A DNA stretch of 64,000 bases. Source: Atopobiaceae bacterium (GTDB lineage Bacteria > Actinomycetota > Coriobacteriia > Coriobacteriales > Atopobiaceae). Positions 8,484 through 16,850 of the stretch are shown here, piece after piece. The stretch covers positions 35,363 through 99,362 of the forward strand of contig CADFJN010000011.1 in the NCBI GenBank assembly GCA_902834555.1, written 5' to 3'. How positions within the stretch are numbered: the stretch's first letter is position 1; every line of letters begins with the position of its first letter. A program made the position numbers and the translations under genes. The notes below the pieces were generated by a model. It searched no databases and was not told the DNA's origin. It saw only the letters and a list, made by a program, of their open reading frames with translations.

Positions 8484-9230
8484 TCACAGCGCGTAGCAGT
8501 CGTAGCGTATGGCCTTGCCGGCCACGGTGTAGCTGGGCTTCTCGCCAGCAAGCCACGGTCCCTTGGCCGGGCGCTTCACCACAATGCGACGGGGGCCCGC
8601 AGCCCGAGCGGCGTCCATAAGCCCGCGCTCGTCGTCACACGGCCGCTCTAGGCGTTGAATGAGCTGCAGCTTCTTCTTGACGGCCGCGCTCTTGCGGCGC
8701 TCGGGAAACATGGGGTCGAGAAGGACCACGTCAGGCGAGAAGCCCAGCGCGGGAAGCGCCGGCACGGAGTCCTCTCCGCGAAGCTCCATGCGTGAGACCG
8801 CCTCCGCCAGCGCCGGGTCCGCCGCCGCACGCGCCAGGGCGTCACCCAGAAGCGCACAGATCACGGGATCGCGCTCGAAGAGCGTCACCGAGAAGCCCGC
8901 CGCAGCCAAAAGCAGCGAGTCCTCCCCCATCCCGGCAGTCGCGTCCACGGCAGTGAGCGGCCCAGCCGCCCCGCGGATGCGTGCCGCGCGCACCACCAGC
9001 TCGCGGTTGAGGTTGCCCGCGCGAAGGCGCGGCACCATGCGCGAGAGGTCCGCTGCAAGCGACATTCCGTCGCCCTCGAGCGAGAGGCCCCTCTCGTCCA
9101 CAAGAAGGCACAGCCCACCTGCTGCCTGCGCGGTGCCCACAGGCGCCACGGGCACGCCGAGACGAGCCGCCAGCTCCTGCGCCCGAACGGCGTCCCCGCC
9201 CGCACCAACTTCTACAACCAGGCCCTCCAC
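8484..9230 (-). CDS. rsmJ: 16S rRNA m2G1516 methyltransferase RsmJ
   Basis: The 248-residue class I SAM methyltransferase matches the RsmJ family. Its SAM-binding loop is DATAGMGEDSLLLAAAGFSV, followed by FERDPVICALLGDALAR, and the family signature DPMFPERRKSAAVKKKLQL is intact. It methylates N2 of a guanine in the decoding-site region of 16S rRNA. The start is GTG (9230), only 6 bases after the stop of the upstream ABC ATPase gene, so the two are probably translated from one mRNA. Confidence 0.92.
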   Translation of the reverse strand: MEGLVVEVGAGGDAVRAQELAARLGVPVAPVGTAQAAGGLCLLVDERGLSLEGDGMSLAADLSRMVPRLRAGNLNRELVVRAARIRGAAGPLTAVDATAGMGEDSLLLAAAGFSVTLFERDPVICALLGDALARAAADPALAEAVSRMELRGEDSVPALPALGFSPDVVLLDPMFPERRKSAAVKKKLQLIQRLERPCDDERGLMDAARAAGPRRIVVKRPAKGPWLAGEKPSYTVAGKAIRYDCYAL

Positions 9231-9236
9231 CAGCGC

Positions 9237-10055
9237 CTACGCCCCGTACTGTCCGCGCATCGAGTACCAGCCGTCGTGCTCGTCCACCACAAGGGGCACG
9301 TCGAAGAGGTTGGAGAGGACCTCATCGCACAGGATTTGCTCCTTGGGGCCGTCGGCGAAGATGGCTGCGTTCTTGATGAGCATCACGCGCCCAATGGCCG
9401 GGATGATGTCCTCGGGGTAGTGCGTGACCAGAATGATCGAGCGGCCCTCGGCGGCTAGTGTGCTCATGGTCTCGCGCACGTGGTACATGCCCTCGGGATC
9501 AAGGCCGGTGCACGGCTCGTCAAAGACAAGCACCTGCGGGTCGCGGATGAGCTCGCGCGCCACCAGGACGCGGCGGGCCTGGCCGGTCGAGAGGGTCATC
9601 ACGTCGCGCTCCGCCACCTCGGGAATGCCCAGGCGGTCAAGCGCGTCGAGCGCCAGCTGGCGGTCGCGCTCGGTGACCTCCACCTGCTTGGGCAGCCCCA
9701 GCGTGCCAAAGAGACCGCCCACCACAATGTCAACGGACGGCAGGTGCACGCGGATCTGCTCGTGCATGGTGGAGCTCACCACGCCCAGCGCGCGGCGCAC
9801 GTCGGTGAGCTGCGGGCGCGGGTTGCCGCGAAAGCGCACGGGCGGCTCGTCTCGGTAGAGCGGGAAGACCTCCCTGGTGAGGAGCTGTATGAAGGTAGAC
9901 TTGCCCGCGCCGTTAGGGCCGAGAAGCGCCACGTGCTCGCCCTCGTGTAGCGTGAAGTCGTCCACGTGGAGGATGGTCTTGCTCGCCCTCACCACGCTTG
10001 CGTCGTGGATGGCAAAGAGCGGCGTATTGTCGCCGGCGTTCTTCTCGCCCTGCAT
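9237..10055 (-). CDS. ABC transporter ATP-binding protein (YlmA-like, orphan)
   Basis: The 272-residue nucleotide-binding domain has Walker A LLGPNGAGKST near residue 46, signature LSTGQARR (variant of LSGGQ), Walker B VLVFDEP and an H-loop VTHYPEDI. It resembles the YlmA/ModF-type soluble ATPases. No permease gene is adjacent, so the partner is either elsewhere or absent. It overlaps in operon position with rsmJ (6-base gap). ATG 10055 was used; no stronger upstream start is visible. Confidence 0.85.
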   Translation of the reverse strand: MQGEKNAGDNTPLFAIHDASVVRASKTILHVDDFTLHEGEHVALLGPNGAGKSTFIQLLTREVFPLYRDEPPVRFRGNPRPQLTDVRRALGVVSSTMHEQIRVHLPSVDIVVGGLFGTLGLPKQVEVTERDRQLALDALDRLGIPEVAERDVMTLSTGQARRVLVARELIRDPQVLVFDEPCTGLDPEGMYHVRETMSTLAAEGRSIILVTHYPEDIIPAIGRVMLIKNAAIFADGPKEQILCDEVLSNLFDVPLVVDEHDGWYSMRGQYGA

Positions 10056-10105
10056 GCGGTCTCCCGGTTTTTCCTTGGTGTAACTTCACACAAACGCACC
10101 ACCAC

Positions 10106-10133
10106 TTGGGGTGTCGTACAGACCTACTATAAG
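10106..10133 (+). promoter_or_regulatory. Possible promoter of ilvA
   Basis: TTGGGG (10106-10111) and TATAAG (10128-10133) are spaced by 16 bases in the gap between the divergent ABC ATPase gene and ilvA. The leader would be about 70 bases long. Confidence 0.35.
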
Positions 10134-10210
10134 CATTACGTGCGCGTTCGCGGCAGATTGGCGACGCGCTGAAACACGCCGTCACGTCCTTTGCGCAGAT
10201 AGGGGTCCCT

Positions 10211-11431
10211 ATGCCAGAGATGCTCACACTTGAGGCCTTCGAGGAGGCATCCGAGAAAGTCAAAGAGGTCACGCTCGAGACAAAGCTCGTGGAGAGCCCG
10301 TACCTCTCGGCGGCGACCGGCAACCGTATGTGGCTCAAGCCCGAGAACATGCAGCGCACCGGCGCCTACAAGCTGCGCGGCGCGTACTACAAGATCTCGA
10401 AGCTCTCCCAGGAGGAGCTCGACCGCGGCGTAATCACCGCAAGTGCCGGCAACCACGCGCAGGGCGTGGCATATGCCGCCACCCACGCGGGCGCACGCTC
10501 CATCGTGGTCATGCCCACCACCACGCCACTCATCAAGGTTGAGCGCACCAAGGGCTACGGTGCCGAGGTTATTCTCTACGGCGACGTCTTTGACGACGCC
10601 AAGGAGCGCGCCGTCGAGATTGCCGAGGAGGAGGGCCTCACCTACATCCCGCCGTTCAACGACACCACGGTGGCAACCGGCCAGGGCACTATCGCAATGG
10701 AGATCATCCAGGAGCTGCCACTGGTCGACACCATCCTCGTACCCGTGGGTGGCGGCGGCCTGGCCTGCGGCGTCTCGACCTTCGCCAAGCTCTACAACCC
10801 CAAGATCCGCGTCATTGGCGTGGAGCCCACCGGCGCGGCGAGCCTCACGGCGGCGCTCGAGGCCGGCCACGTGGTAAAGCTCCCCAGCGCCAACACCATC
10901 GCCGACGGCACGGCCGTTCTCGAGGTGGGCGACAAGGTCTTCCCCTATCTGCAGCAGAACCTCGACGACGTCATCTGCGTGGACGACGATGAGCTGGTTG
11001 TCTCGTTCCTCGACATGGTCGAGAACCACAAGATGATTGTCGAGAACTCCGGCCTGCTCACGGTGGCTGCGGCAAAGCACCTGCCCGCCGAGGGCAAGCG
11101 CGTGGCGTGCATCCTCTCCGGCGGCAACATGGACGTGATCACCATGTCGAGCGTGGTGCAGCACGGCCTCATCCAGCGCGGCCGCATCTTCACCGTGAGC
11201 GTGCTGCTCCCCGACCGCCCGGGCATGCTCGTGCGTGTGGCCAGCGTGATCGCCGAGCAGAACGGCAACGTGATCAAGCTCGAGCACAACCAGTTTGTCT
11301 CGACCAACAGGAACGCGGCGGTCGAGCTGCGCGTGACCATCGAGGCCTATGGCGAGGAGCACAAGGCGCAGATCGTGGACGCAATCCACGAGGCCGGCTT
11401 CAACCCCACGCTCGTGCAGACGTCGCTGTAG
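10211..11431 (+). CDS. ilvA: Threonine ammonia-lyase with C-terminal ACT domain
   Basis: The 406-residue PLP enzyme deaminates threonine to 2-oxobutanoate, the first committed step to isoleucine or a catabolic step. The PLP lysine is in GAYKLRGAYYK near residue 57, the substrate loop is SAGNHAQG, and the glycine loop for the PLP phosphate is VGGGGLACG. An ACT-type regulatory domain covers about residues 325-405. The length fits the single-ACT (TdcB-like/short IlvA) class. It converges on leuB, and the gap between them carries tandem hairpins. Confidence 0.93.
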   Translation: MPEMLTLEAFEEASEKVKEVTLETKLVESPYLSAATGNRMWLKPENMQRTGAYKLRGAYYKISKLSQEELDRGVITASAGNHAQGVAYAATHAGARSIVVMPTTTPLIKVERTKGYGAEVILYGDVFDDAKERAVEIAEEEGLTYIPPFNDTTVATGQGTIAMEIIQELPLVDTILVPVGGGGLACGVSTFAKLYNPKIRVIGVEPTGAASLTAALEAGHVVKLPSANTIADGTAVLEVGDKVFPYLQQNLDDVICVDDDELVVSFLDMVENHKMIVENSGLLTVAAAKHLPAEGKRVACILSGGNMDVITMSSVVQHGLIQRGRIFTVSVLLPDRPGMLVRVASVIAEQNGNVIKLEHNQFVSTNRNAAVELRVTIEAYGEEHKAQIVDAIHEAGFNPTLVQTSL

Positions 11432-11449
11432 GAGCGCAGGAGCGCTGCC

Positions 11450-11488
11450 CCCTCCGGCACCTCGTGTCGCCGGAGGGAGCATTTTGTT
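11450..11488 (+). terminator. Hairpin terminator after ilvA
   Basis: CCCTCCGGC (11450-11458) pairs with GCCGGAGGG (11469-11477) and is followed by AGCATTTTGTT. This is the first of two tandem CCCTCCGG/CCGGAGGG hairpins after ilvA. Confidence 0.6.
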
Positions 11489-11577
11489 GCGGATGCACGC
11501 AGAATTGAGCCCTCCGGCGACATTTTGTCTCCGGAGGGCTTGTTCTGTTGCAATTGTCGCCAAAACGGACCTTCTGG
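11478..11577. repeat. Tandem hairpin repeats between ilvA and leuB
   Basis: A second CCCTCCGG/CCGGAGGG hairpin lies at 11510-11538, about 60 bp after the first, and a degenerate third arm CCTTCTGG follows at 11570. The sequence AGCATTTTGTTGCGGATGCA at 11478 resembles two stretches at 45481 and 45541 (GGCGCRTTNT with a following GCAG). It therefore looks like a dispersed intergenic repeat rather than a simple terminator. Confidence 0.55.
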
Positions 11578-11662
11578 CGACACAGGCGCCGAGAAGCTCA
11601 CGGCATTCCGTCGGACACAGGCGCCGATAAGCGCACGGCGACGGCGCGGAGGCGCGGCGCCC

Positions 11663-12775
11663 CTACAGATACTCCACGACCTTGTCGCCCATCGCGGCGG
11701 TTCCCAGCACGTGGTCCGCCGGCGTGGCGTCATCGGCGATGTCGCGGGTGCGCCAGCCGTCGTCGAGGACGCGCTCCACGGCAGACTCGACCCAGCCAGC
11801 CTCCTCGGTCATGTCGAAGGCGTAGGTGAGCATCATGCCCGTCGAGAGGATCTGCGCCAGCGGGTTGGCGATGCCCTTGCCGGCGATGTCCGGCGCGGAG
11901 CCGGCGGAGGGCTCGAAGAGCGAGACGCCGTCGCCCAGACTCGCGCTTGCGAGCATGCCAAGCGAGCCCGTGATCTGCGCAGCCTCGTCGGAGAGGATGT
12001 CGCCAAACATGTTCTCGGTCACGATGACGTCGAAGTCCGCTGGCCTGTTTATGAGCTGCATGGCGGTGTTGTCAACGAGCAGGTCCTCAAGCTCGACCTC
12101 GGGGAACTCCTCGTCATGGACGCGATGCACAACCTCGCGCCACATGCGGGAGGTCTCCAGCACGTTGCGCTTGTCGACGCTCGTCACCTTGTTGCGGCGC
12201 TTGCGGGCGGCCTCGAACGCCTTGCGAGCAATGCGTTCGACCTCGTACTCGCGGTACTCCATGGTGTCGTAGGCGCGCTGCCCGCGACCGCCGTTGGCGC
12301 CTGCGCCCTCCTCGTCGTAGAAGCGCTCGCGGCGCCCAAAGTAGAGGCCGCCCGTGAGCTCGCGAACAATCACAAGGTCAACGCCCTTGATGACCTCCGG
12401 GCGAAGCGTCGACGCGCCCGCCAAAGCGTCGTAGATCTTAACGGGGCGCAGGTTGGTGTAGAGGCCGAGGCCCTTACGAATGCCGAGAAGCCCCTGCTCC
12501 GGACGAGGTGCGTTTGGATCGGTGGAGTCCCACTTGGGTCCGCCCACAGAGGCGAGAAGAACGGCGTCCGAGGCCTTGGCAGCGTTGAGCGTCTCGTCGG
12601 GCAGCGGGCTTCCGCTGGCGTCTATGGCCGCGCCGCCAATGAGGTGGTCCTCACAGACAAAGTCAACGTTGGCCTTCTCGCCCACTGCTGCCAGGACCTT
12701 CTTGCCCTCGGCCATGATCTCGGGACCAATGCCGTCGCCCGGCAGCGTGCACACGCGATAAGTTGCCTTAGCCAT
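11663..12775 (-). CDS. leuB: 3-Isopropylmalate dehydrogenase
   Basis: The 370-residue NAD-dependent enzyme oxidatively decarboxylates 3-isopropylmalate, the third leucine-specific step. The N-terminus YRVCTLPGDGIGPEIM, the substrate arginines in LGIRKGLGLYTNLRPVK, and the metal/NAD region ENMFGDILSDEAAQITGSLGMLASASLG are standard. It is the last gene of leuACDB. Its ATG lies 2 bases after the leuD stop, so the two are translationally linked. Confidence 0.96.
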   Translation of the reverse strand: MAKATYRVCTLPGDGIGPEIMAEGKKVLAAVGEKANVDFVCEDHLIGGAAIDASGSPLPDETLNAAKASDAVLLASVGGPKWDSTDPNAPRPEQGLLGIRKGLGLYTNLRPVKIYDALAGASTLRPEVIKGVDLVIVRELTGGLYFGRRERFYDEEGAGANGGRGQRAYDTMEYREYEVERIARKAFEAARKRRNKVTSVDKRNVLETSRMWREVVHRVHDEEFPEVELEDLLVDNTAMQLINRPADFDVIVTENMFGDILSDEAAQITGSLGMLASASLGDGVSLFEPSAGSAPDIAGKGIANPLAQILSTGMMLTYAFDMTEEAGWVESAVERVLDDGWRTRDIADDATPADHVLGTAAMGDKVVEYL

Positions 12776-12777
12776 TG

Positions 12778-13284
12778 CTACTCGCCCTTCTTCTCGGCCA
12801 GCATGTGCTTAGTACGCGCCACAAGGCCGCCCTCGTTGATGATCTCCTGAATGAATGGCGGGAACGGCTGCGCGTGGAAGACGGCGCCCGTGGTCTCGTC
12901 GGTGATGGTGCCGGTATCGGCGTCAACGCTCACAACGTCGCCGTCGGAGATTGCGTCCGCAGCCTCGGGGCACTCCAGAATGGGGAGACCCATGTTGATC
13001 GAGTTGCGGTAGAAAATGCGCGCGAAGCTCTTGGCAATGACGCACGAGACGCCTGCAGCCTTGATTGCCACGGGCGCATGCTCGCGAGACGATCCGCAGC
13101 CAAAGTTCTCGTCGGCCACGATGATGTCGCCTGGCTTCACGCGCGAGACGAACGTCTTGTCGAGGTCCTCGAGGCAGTGCTTGGCAAGCTCGGCGGGGTC
13201 AGACGTGTTGAGGTAGCGAGCAGGAATAATGACGTCGGTGTCTATGTCTCTGCCGTAGCGAAAGACGGTTCCTCGGAACTGCAT
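12778..13284 (-). CDS. leuD: 3-Isopropylmalate dehydratase small subunit
   Basis: The 168-residue swivel domain pairs with LeuC. GRDIDTDVIIPARYLNT at the N-terminus and the conserved GCGSSREHAP loop are present, as is NSINMGLPIL. The length fits the short archaeal/clostridial type of LeuD, consistent with the 420-residue LeuC. It is separated from leuC by 341 bases that hold two structured inverted repeats, which is unusual for this subunit pair. Confidence 0.95.
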   Translation of the reverse strand: MQFRGTVFRYGRDIDTDVIIPARYLNTSDPAELAKHCLEDLDKTFVSRVKPGDIIVADENFGCGSSREHAPVAIKAAGVSCVIAKSFARIFYRNSINMGLPILECPEAADAISDGDVVSVDADTGTITDETTGAVFHAQPFPPFIQEIINEGGLVARTKHMLAEKKGE

Positions 13285-13311
13285 GGGTTTCCTTTCTAAA
13301 AGGAGGGGTGG

Positions 13312-13384
13312 TGGGTCTCTCCGCCCCGCTCAGACATTCTCGCGCAAAGGGCGCGCTGCGAAACTCGCTGGGCGGAGAGACCCA
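13312..13384. repeat. Structured inverted repeat B between leuC and leuD
   Basis: Perfect 15-bp arms TGGGTCTCTCCGCCC and GGGCGGAGAGACCCA enclose 43 bases. Inside are CTCAGACA, an inner CGCGC/GCGCG hairpin and ACTCGC. The same internal order occurs, on the opposite strand and with unrelated outer arms, in element A at 13544-13618. Confidence 0.75.
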
Positions 13385-13543
13385 ACACCGCCCGTTATCG
13401 AAACAAAAACGCAGGCGAGAGGAACCGTCTTTCGCGTCAGAGCCCTGACGGAACCTCCACCCCGGAAGAGCAACAGAAGCAAAGAGCGCGGCCGGTGGGA
13501 CGCCCGTGGCCGGCTGCGGGCTTGCGGCTGTCTTACGACCCGA

Positions 13544-13618
13544 GGGTGCGGCCTTTCTTTCCTGTGCGAGTTCTTGGCGCAGCCAAGCTGTCTGAGCACG
13601 GGAAGAAAGGCCGCACCC
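13544..13618. repeat. Structured inverted repeat A between leuC and leuD
   Basis: Perfect 16-bp arms GGGTGCGGCCTTTCTT and AAGAAAGGCCGCACCC enclose 43 bases. Read on the minus strand, the interior contains CTCAGACA, an inner hairpin CTTGGC-TGC-GCCAAG and ACTCGC, as in element B. On the leu transcript it directly follows the leuC stop. Confidence 0.75.
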
Positions 13619-13625
13619 CTTGCGA

Positions 13626-14888
13626 CTACAGGTCAGACGGCAGCGCGATGTGGCCGGCCACGGCCGACGCGGCGCACACGGCCGGGCTCGCCAGGTAGAC
13701 CTCGGACGTGGGGTCTCCCATGCGGCCGACGAAGTTGCGGTTGGTGGAGCTCACGCACCTCTCGCCTGCCGCCAGGATGCCCATGTAGCCGCCCAGGCAC
13801 GGGCCGCAGGTGGGCGTCGAGACCACGCAGTGAGCGTCGATGAAGACATCCATGAGGCCCTCGTGCACGCACTGCAGCCACACGGCCTGCGTCGCGGGAA
13901 TCACGATACAGCGCACGTTGGGGTTGACGGTCCTGCCACGCAGCACCTCGTCCGCGGCACGCATGTCCTCGATGCGACCGTTGGTGCAGGAGCCAATGAC
14001 GGCCTGGTCAATGGTAATGTCGCGGCTCTCGGCAACGGGGTGTGTGTTGGAGGGCAGGTGCGGCCAGGAGACCTGCGGCACAATCTCTGCCGCATCGATC
14101 TTGATGACCTGCTTGTAGGTGGCGTCCGGGTCGGGGTGATACTCGGTGTAGGGGCGCTCGGTGCGGCCTGCCAGCCAGGCGCGCGCGATGTCGTCCACCT
14201 CGAAGAGGCCCGCCTTGCCGCCGGCCTCGATGGCCATGTTGGCAATGGTGAGGCGCCCCTCAACGGAGAGGTCGCGGATGGTCGAACCGGCAAACTCCAT
14301 GGCGCAGTAGAGCGCACCGTCCACGCCGATCTTGCCTATCACATAAAGGATGATGTCCTTTGCGCTGGCGCCTGCGGGCAGCTTGCCGTCAATCTCGAAG
14401 CGGATGGTCTCGGGCACCTTGAACCAGGCGCGACCGGTGGCCATGCCCACGCCGGCGTCCGTAGAGCCAACGCCCGTGGAGAACGCGCCGATGCCACCGT
14501 AGGTGCAGGTGTGGGAGTCCGCGCCAATGACCAGGTCGCCAGGGCCCACAATGCCGCGCTCGGGGAGAAGAGCGTGCTCGATGCCCATGCAGCCCTGCTC
14601 GAAGTAGTGTGTGATGCCCATCTCGTGCGCAAAGTCGCGCGTGACCTTGGTCTGCTCGGCGCTCTTGATGTCCTTGTTGGGGCTGTAGTGGTCGGGCACC
14701 AGGCAGATTCGGTCGCGGTCAAAGACGCCAGCGCCAATCTCGCGCACGGTCTTGATGGCGATGGGCGCCGTGATGTCGTTGGCGAGCACGAGGTCGAGGT
14801 CGCATTCGATGAGCTGGCCGGGCACAACCTCGGGAAGGCCCGCGTGGGCTGCGAGGATCTTCTCGGCCATGGTCATGGGGCGTGCCAT
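13626..14888 (-). CDS. leuC: 3-Isopropylmalate dehydratase large subunit
   Basis: The 420-residue aconitase-family protein carries the [4Fe-4S] cluster that isomerises 2- to 3-isopropylmalate. Cluster-binding cysteines are in IGSCTNGRIEDM and TPTCGPCLGG, and the substrate loop GADSHTCTYGGIG is intact. It belongs to the 420-residue class found in archaea and clostridia rather than the 466-residue E. coli class. The leuA stop TAA is fused to its start (TAAATG), which indicates translational coupling. Confidence 0.96.
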   Translation of the reverse strand: MARPMTMAEKILAAHAGLPEVVPGQLIECDLDLVLANDITAPIAIKTVREIGAGVFDRDRICLVPDHYSPNKDIKSAEQTKVTRDFAHEMGITHYFEQGCMGIEHALLPERGIVGPGDLVIGADSHTCTYGGIGAFSTGVGSTDAGVGMATGRAWFKVPETIRFEIDGKLPAGASAKDIILYVIGKIGVDGALYCAMEFAGSTIRDLSVEGRLTIANMAIEAGGKAGLFEVDDIARAWLAGRTERPYTEYHPDPDATYKQVIKIDAAEIVPQVSWPHLPSNTHPVAESRDITIDQAVIGSCTNGRIEDMRAADEVLRGRTVNPNVRCIVIPATQAVWLQCVHEGLMDVFIDAHCVVSTPTCGPCLGGYMGILAAGERCVSSTNRNFVGRMGDPTSEVYLASPAVCAASAVAGHIALPSDL

Positions 14889-16424
14889 TTACTTGCCCTC
14901 CTTGGAACGCGTAGTCTGAATCATGCGGTTGATGGCGTTGACGTAGGCCTTTGCGCTGGAGACCACGATGTCGTTGTCGGCGCCGCGGCCGGTGTAGACT
15001 CTGCCGTCCTCGGCGGTGATGCGCACCGTGACTTCGCCGATGGCGTCGATGCCGCGGGTGATGGCCTTGACCGAGAACTCCGCGAGGTCGCCGTGGACGG
15101 CAACCACCTGGTCGACGGCCTTGTAGGCGGCATCGACGGGACCGGTGCCGGTGGCGCAGGCCACGTGCTTCACGCCCAGCTCGTCCGTGATGGTAGCCGT
15201 GGCGGTGGGCACCAGCGGATCGCCGCAGGAGACCTGCAGGGCATCCAGGGTGTAGACGGCCGCAACCTCACGCTGGCGCTCCTGGACAATGGACTCCAGG
15301 TCCTCGTCGTAGACTTCCTTCTTCTGGTCCGCGACCTCGAGGAAGCGCTTGTAGATGTCGTCGTACTCCTCGGCGGAGAAGGTGTAGCCCAGCTCGGCAA
15401 GACGGTGCTTGAGGGCTGCGTGGCCGGAGCGCGCGGAGAGGATGATCTCGGAGCCTGCGGCGCCAACGTCCTCGGGGTTGATGATCTCGTAGGTGTCGCG
15501 CGCCTTGAGCACGCCGTCCTGGTGGATGCCGGAGCTGTGCGCGAACGCATTGGCGCCCACGATGGCCTTGTTTGCCTGCACGTTCATGCCCGTGATGCGG
15601 CTCACCAGGTGGCTCGAGCGCGTGAGCTCGCGGGTGTTGACGTCCGTATAGGCATCAAGCTCGTCACCGTGCATCTTGATGGCCATGACGACTTCCTCGA
15701 GCGCGGTGTTGCCGGCGCGCTCGCCCAGGCCGTTGATGGTGCACTCGATTTGCGTGGCGCCGTTCTTAACGCCGGCCAGCGCAAGCGCGGTTGCCATGCC
15801 CAGGTCGTTGTGGGTGTGAACGCTGATGGTAACGTTCTCGATGCCGCGGACGTTGTCGGCCAGGCCCTTGATGCGGGCGCCAAAGTCATCCGGCATCTGG
15901 TAGCCCGTGGTGTCCGGGATGTTCACAACGGTCGCGCCCGCGTCGACAGCGGCCTGAATCACGCGCTCAAGGAACTTCTGGTCCGCTCTGCCGGCGTCCT
16001 CGGCGTAGAACTCCACGTCCTCGACGTACTGCTTGGCGTACTTCACGCAGTGGATGGCACGCTCGACGCACTCGTCCTCAGTGATGCGGAGCTTCTCGCG
16101 CAGGTGCTGCGGCGAGACGCCCAGGCCGGTGTGGATGCGCGGACGCTTGGCGGTCTTCAACGCCTCGGCCGCGCGGTCGATGTCCTTGTCAACGGCGCGC
16201 GTGAGGCCAACAACCACGGCGTCGTCGCCGGCGAGGCGGCCGATCTCCTGCACCGAGCGGAAGTCGCCCGGGGAGGAGATGGGGAAGCCCGCCTCGACAA
16301 CGTCCACGTGCAGGCGCAGCAGCTGCTGGGCGATGACGAGCTTCTCCTCGGTGTTCATGGACGCGCCGGGCGACTGCTCGCCGTCGCGAAGGGTGGTATC
16401 GAAGATGGCGATCTTGCGGGTCAT
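14889..16424 (-). CDS. leuA: 2-Isopropylmalate synthase
   Basis: The 511-residue enzyme condenses acetyl-CoA with 2-oxoisovalerate to open the leucine branch. IFDTTLRDGEQSPGASM is the DRE-TIM signature, and SVHTHNDLGMA and NGLGERAGNT supply metal and substrate residues. A LeuA dimerisation domain at about residues 380-510 gives leucine feedback. ATG 16424 is preferred because GGAGGT lies 5 bases upstream; a longer frame would include untranslated leader. It is the first structural gene after the leader peptide and attenuator. Confidence 0.96.
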   Translation of the reverse strand: MTRKIAIFDTTLRDGEQSPGASMNTEEKLVIAQQLLRLHVDVVEAGFPISSPGDFRSVQEIGRLAGDDAVVVGLTRAVDKDIDRAAEALKTAKRPRIHTGLGVSPQHLREKLRITEDECVERAIHCVKYAKQYVEDVEFYAEDAGRADQKFLERVIQAAVDAGATVVNIPDTTGYQMPDDFGARIKGLADNVRGIENVTISVHTHNDLGMATALALAGVKNGATQIECTINGLGERAGNTALEEVVMAIKMHGDELDAYTDVNTRELTRSSHLVSRITGMNVQANKAIVGANAFAHSSGIHQDGVLKARDTYEIINPEDVGAAGSEIILSARSGHAALKHRLAELGYTFSAEEYDDIYKRFLEVADQKKEVYDEDLESIVQERQREVAAVYTLDALQVSCGDPLVPTATATITDELGVKHVACATGTGPVDAAYKAVDQVVAVHGDLAEFSVKAITRGIDAIGEVTVRITAEDGRVYTGRGADNDIVVSSAKAYVNAINRMIQTTRSKEGK

Positions 16425-16496
16425 TGCTACCTCCATTGGATATGGACCCAGTGACTGGTACCAGGTTGCCTTGGGATGGTGGCATGACACACGACA

Positions 16497-16546
16497 AGAC
16501 CCAGCTGCCGCTGTCCCAAGGCGGGACGCGAACGCAAGCTGGGTCT
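16497..16546 (-). terminator. Attenuator hairpin of the leu operon
   Basis: AGACCCAGCT (16497-16506) pairs perfectly with AGCTGGGTCT (16537-16546), and an inner GTCCC/GGGAC stem stabilises it. On the minus strand it lies between the leader-peptide stop and leuA. It is followed by TTGTCGTGTGT, only moderately U-rich. TCCCAAGG at 16514-16521 can alternatively pair with CCTTGGGA at 16469-16476, giving a competing structure. Confidence 0.6.
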
Positions 16547-16570
16547 AATGATACCTGCTGGACCTCGGAC

Positions 16571-16657
16571 CTAGCGTGCGCTCGCGCACGTAAGCTCTAG
16601 GCCGAGTAGATCGAGGGCGAGAAGGTCCATGGGCAGCTCCTGATGATTCATGCGCAT
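16571..16657 (-). CDS. leuL: Leucine-rich leader peptide of the leu operon
   Basis: This 28-codon frame starts at ATG 16657 after AGGAGGGGAGGG and ends TAG at 16571-16573. Its middle reads ELPMDLLALDLLGLEL: 8 of 28 residues are leucine, including two CTA codons that are unusual in such GC-rich DNA. A GC hairpin overlaps the last codons, and the attenuator hairpin lies 24 bases downstream. Ribosome stalling at the Leu codons when Leu-tRNA is scarce would be expected to favour read-through into leuACDB, as in enteric leu operons. Confidence 0.82.
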   Translation of the reverse strand: MRMNHQELPMDLLALDLLGLELTCASAR

Positions 16658-16850
16658 GTTCCCTCCCCTCCTGGCCGAGGCTGCTGGCTGCAGCCGGTGT
16701 TGATTACTGTGGCACAGCGGAAAAAGATGGGCGCCGGAGTTTTGTGAGCGGTAGCCGAACGGAAACATTGCGCGGGTGTGCTGCACGAGGGCGCCGGCGC
16801 CAAAGTCGAACTTTCGCAGCAATGGCCAGCGAAATCGCGCGATGCCGCCC
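16658..16850. other. Gap between nudC and the leu leader; leu promoter expected here
   Basis: This 193-bp stretch holds the start of leu transcription by position. I could not pick a clear -35/-10 pair. GGCGCCGGCGCC near 16790 is palindromic but otherwise unexplained. Confidence 0.35.

Larger units (their letters stand above)
13285..13625. other. Intercistronic gap between leuC and leuD
   Basis: These 341 bases separate two subunits that are normally encoded back to back. I see no convincing protein gene. The gap holds two large inverted repeats (13312-13384 and 13544-13618), listed separately, and ends with AAGGAGG-like bases before leuD. It may allow termination, processing or a second start of transcription for leuDB. 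Confidence 0.6.

Noticed and set aside
13620..16454. A long open frame (over 900 codons) on the plus strand opposite leuC and leuA
   Set aside because: It is antisense to two clearly recognisable enzymes in GC-rich DNA, its composition (His/Val/Gly/Asp-rich) is the mirror of the real genes, and it has no domain.
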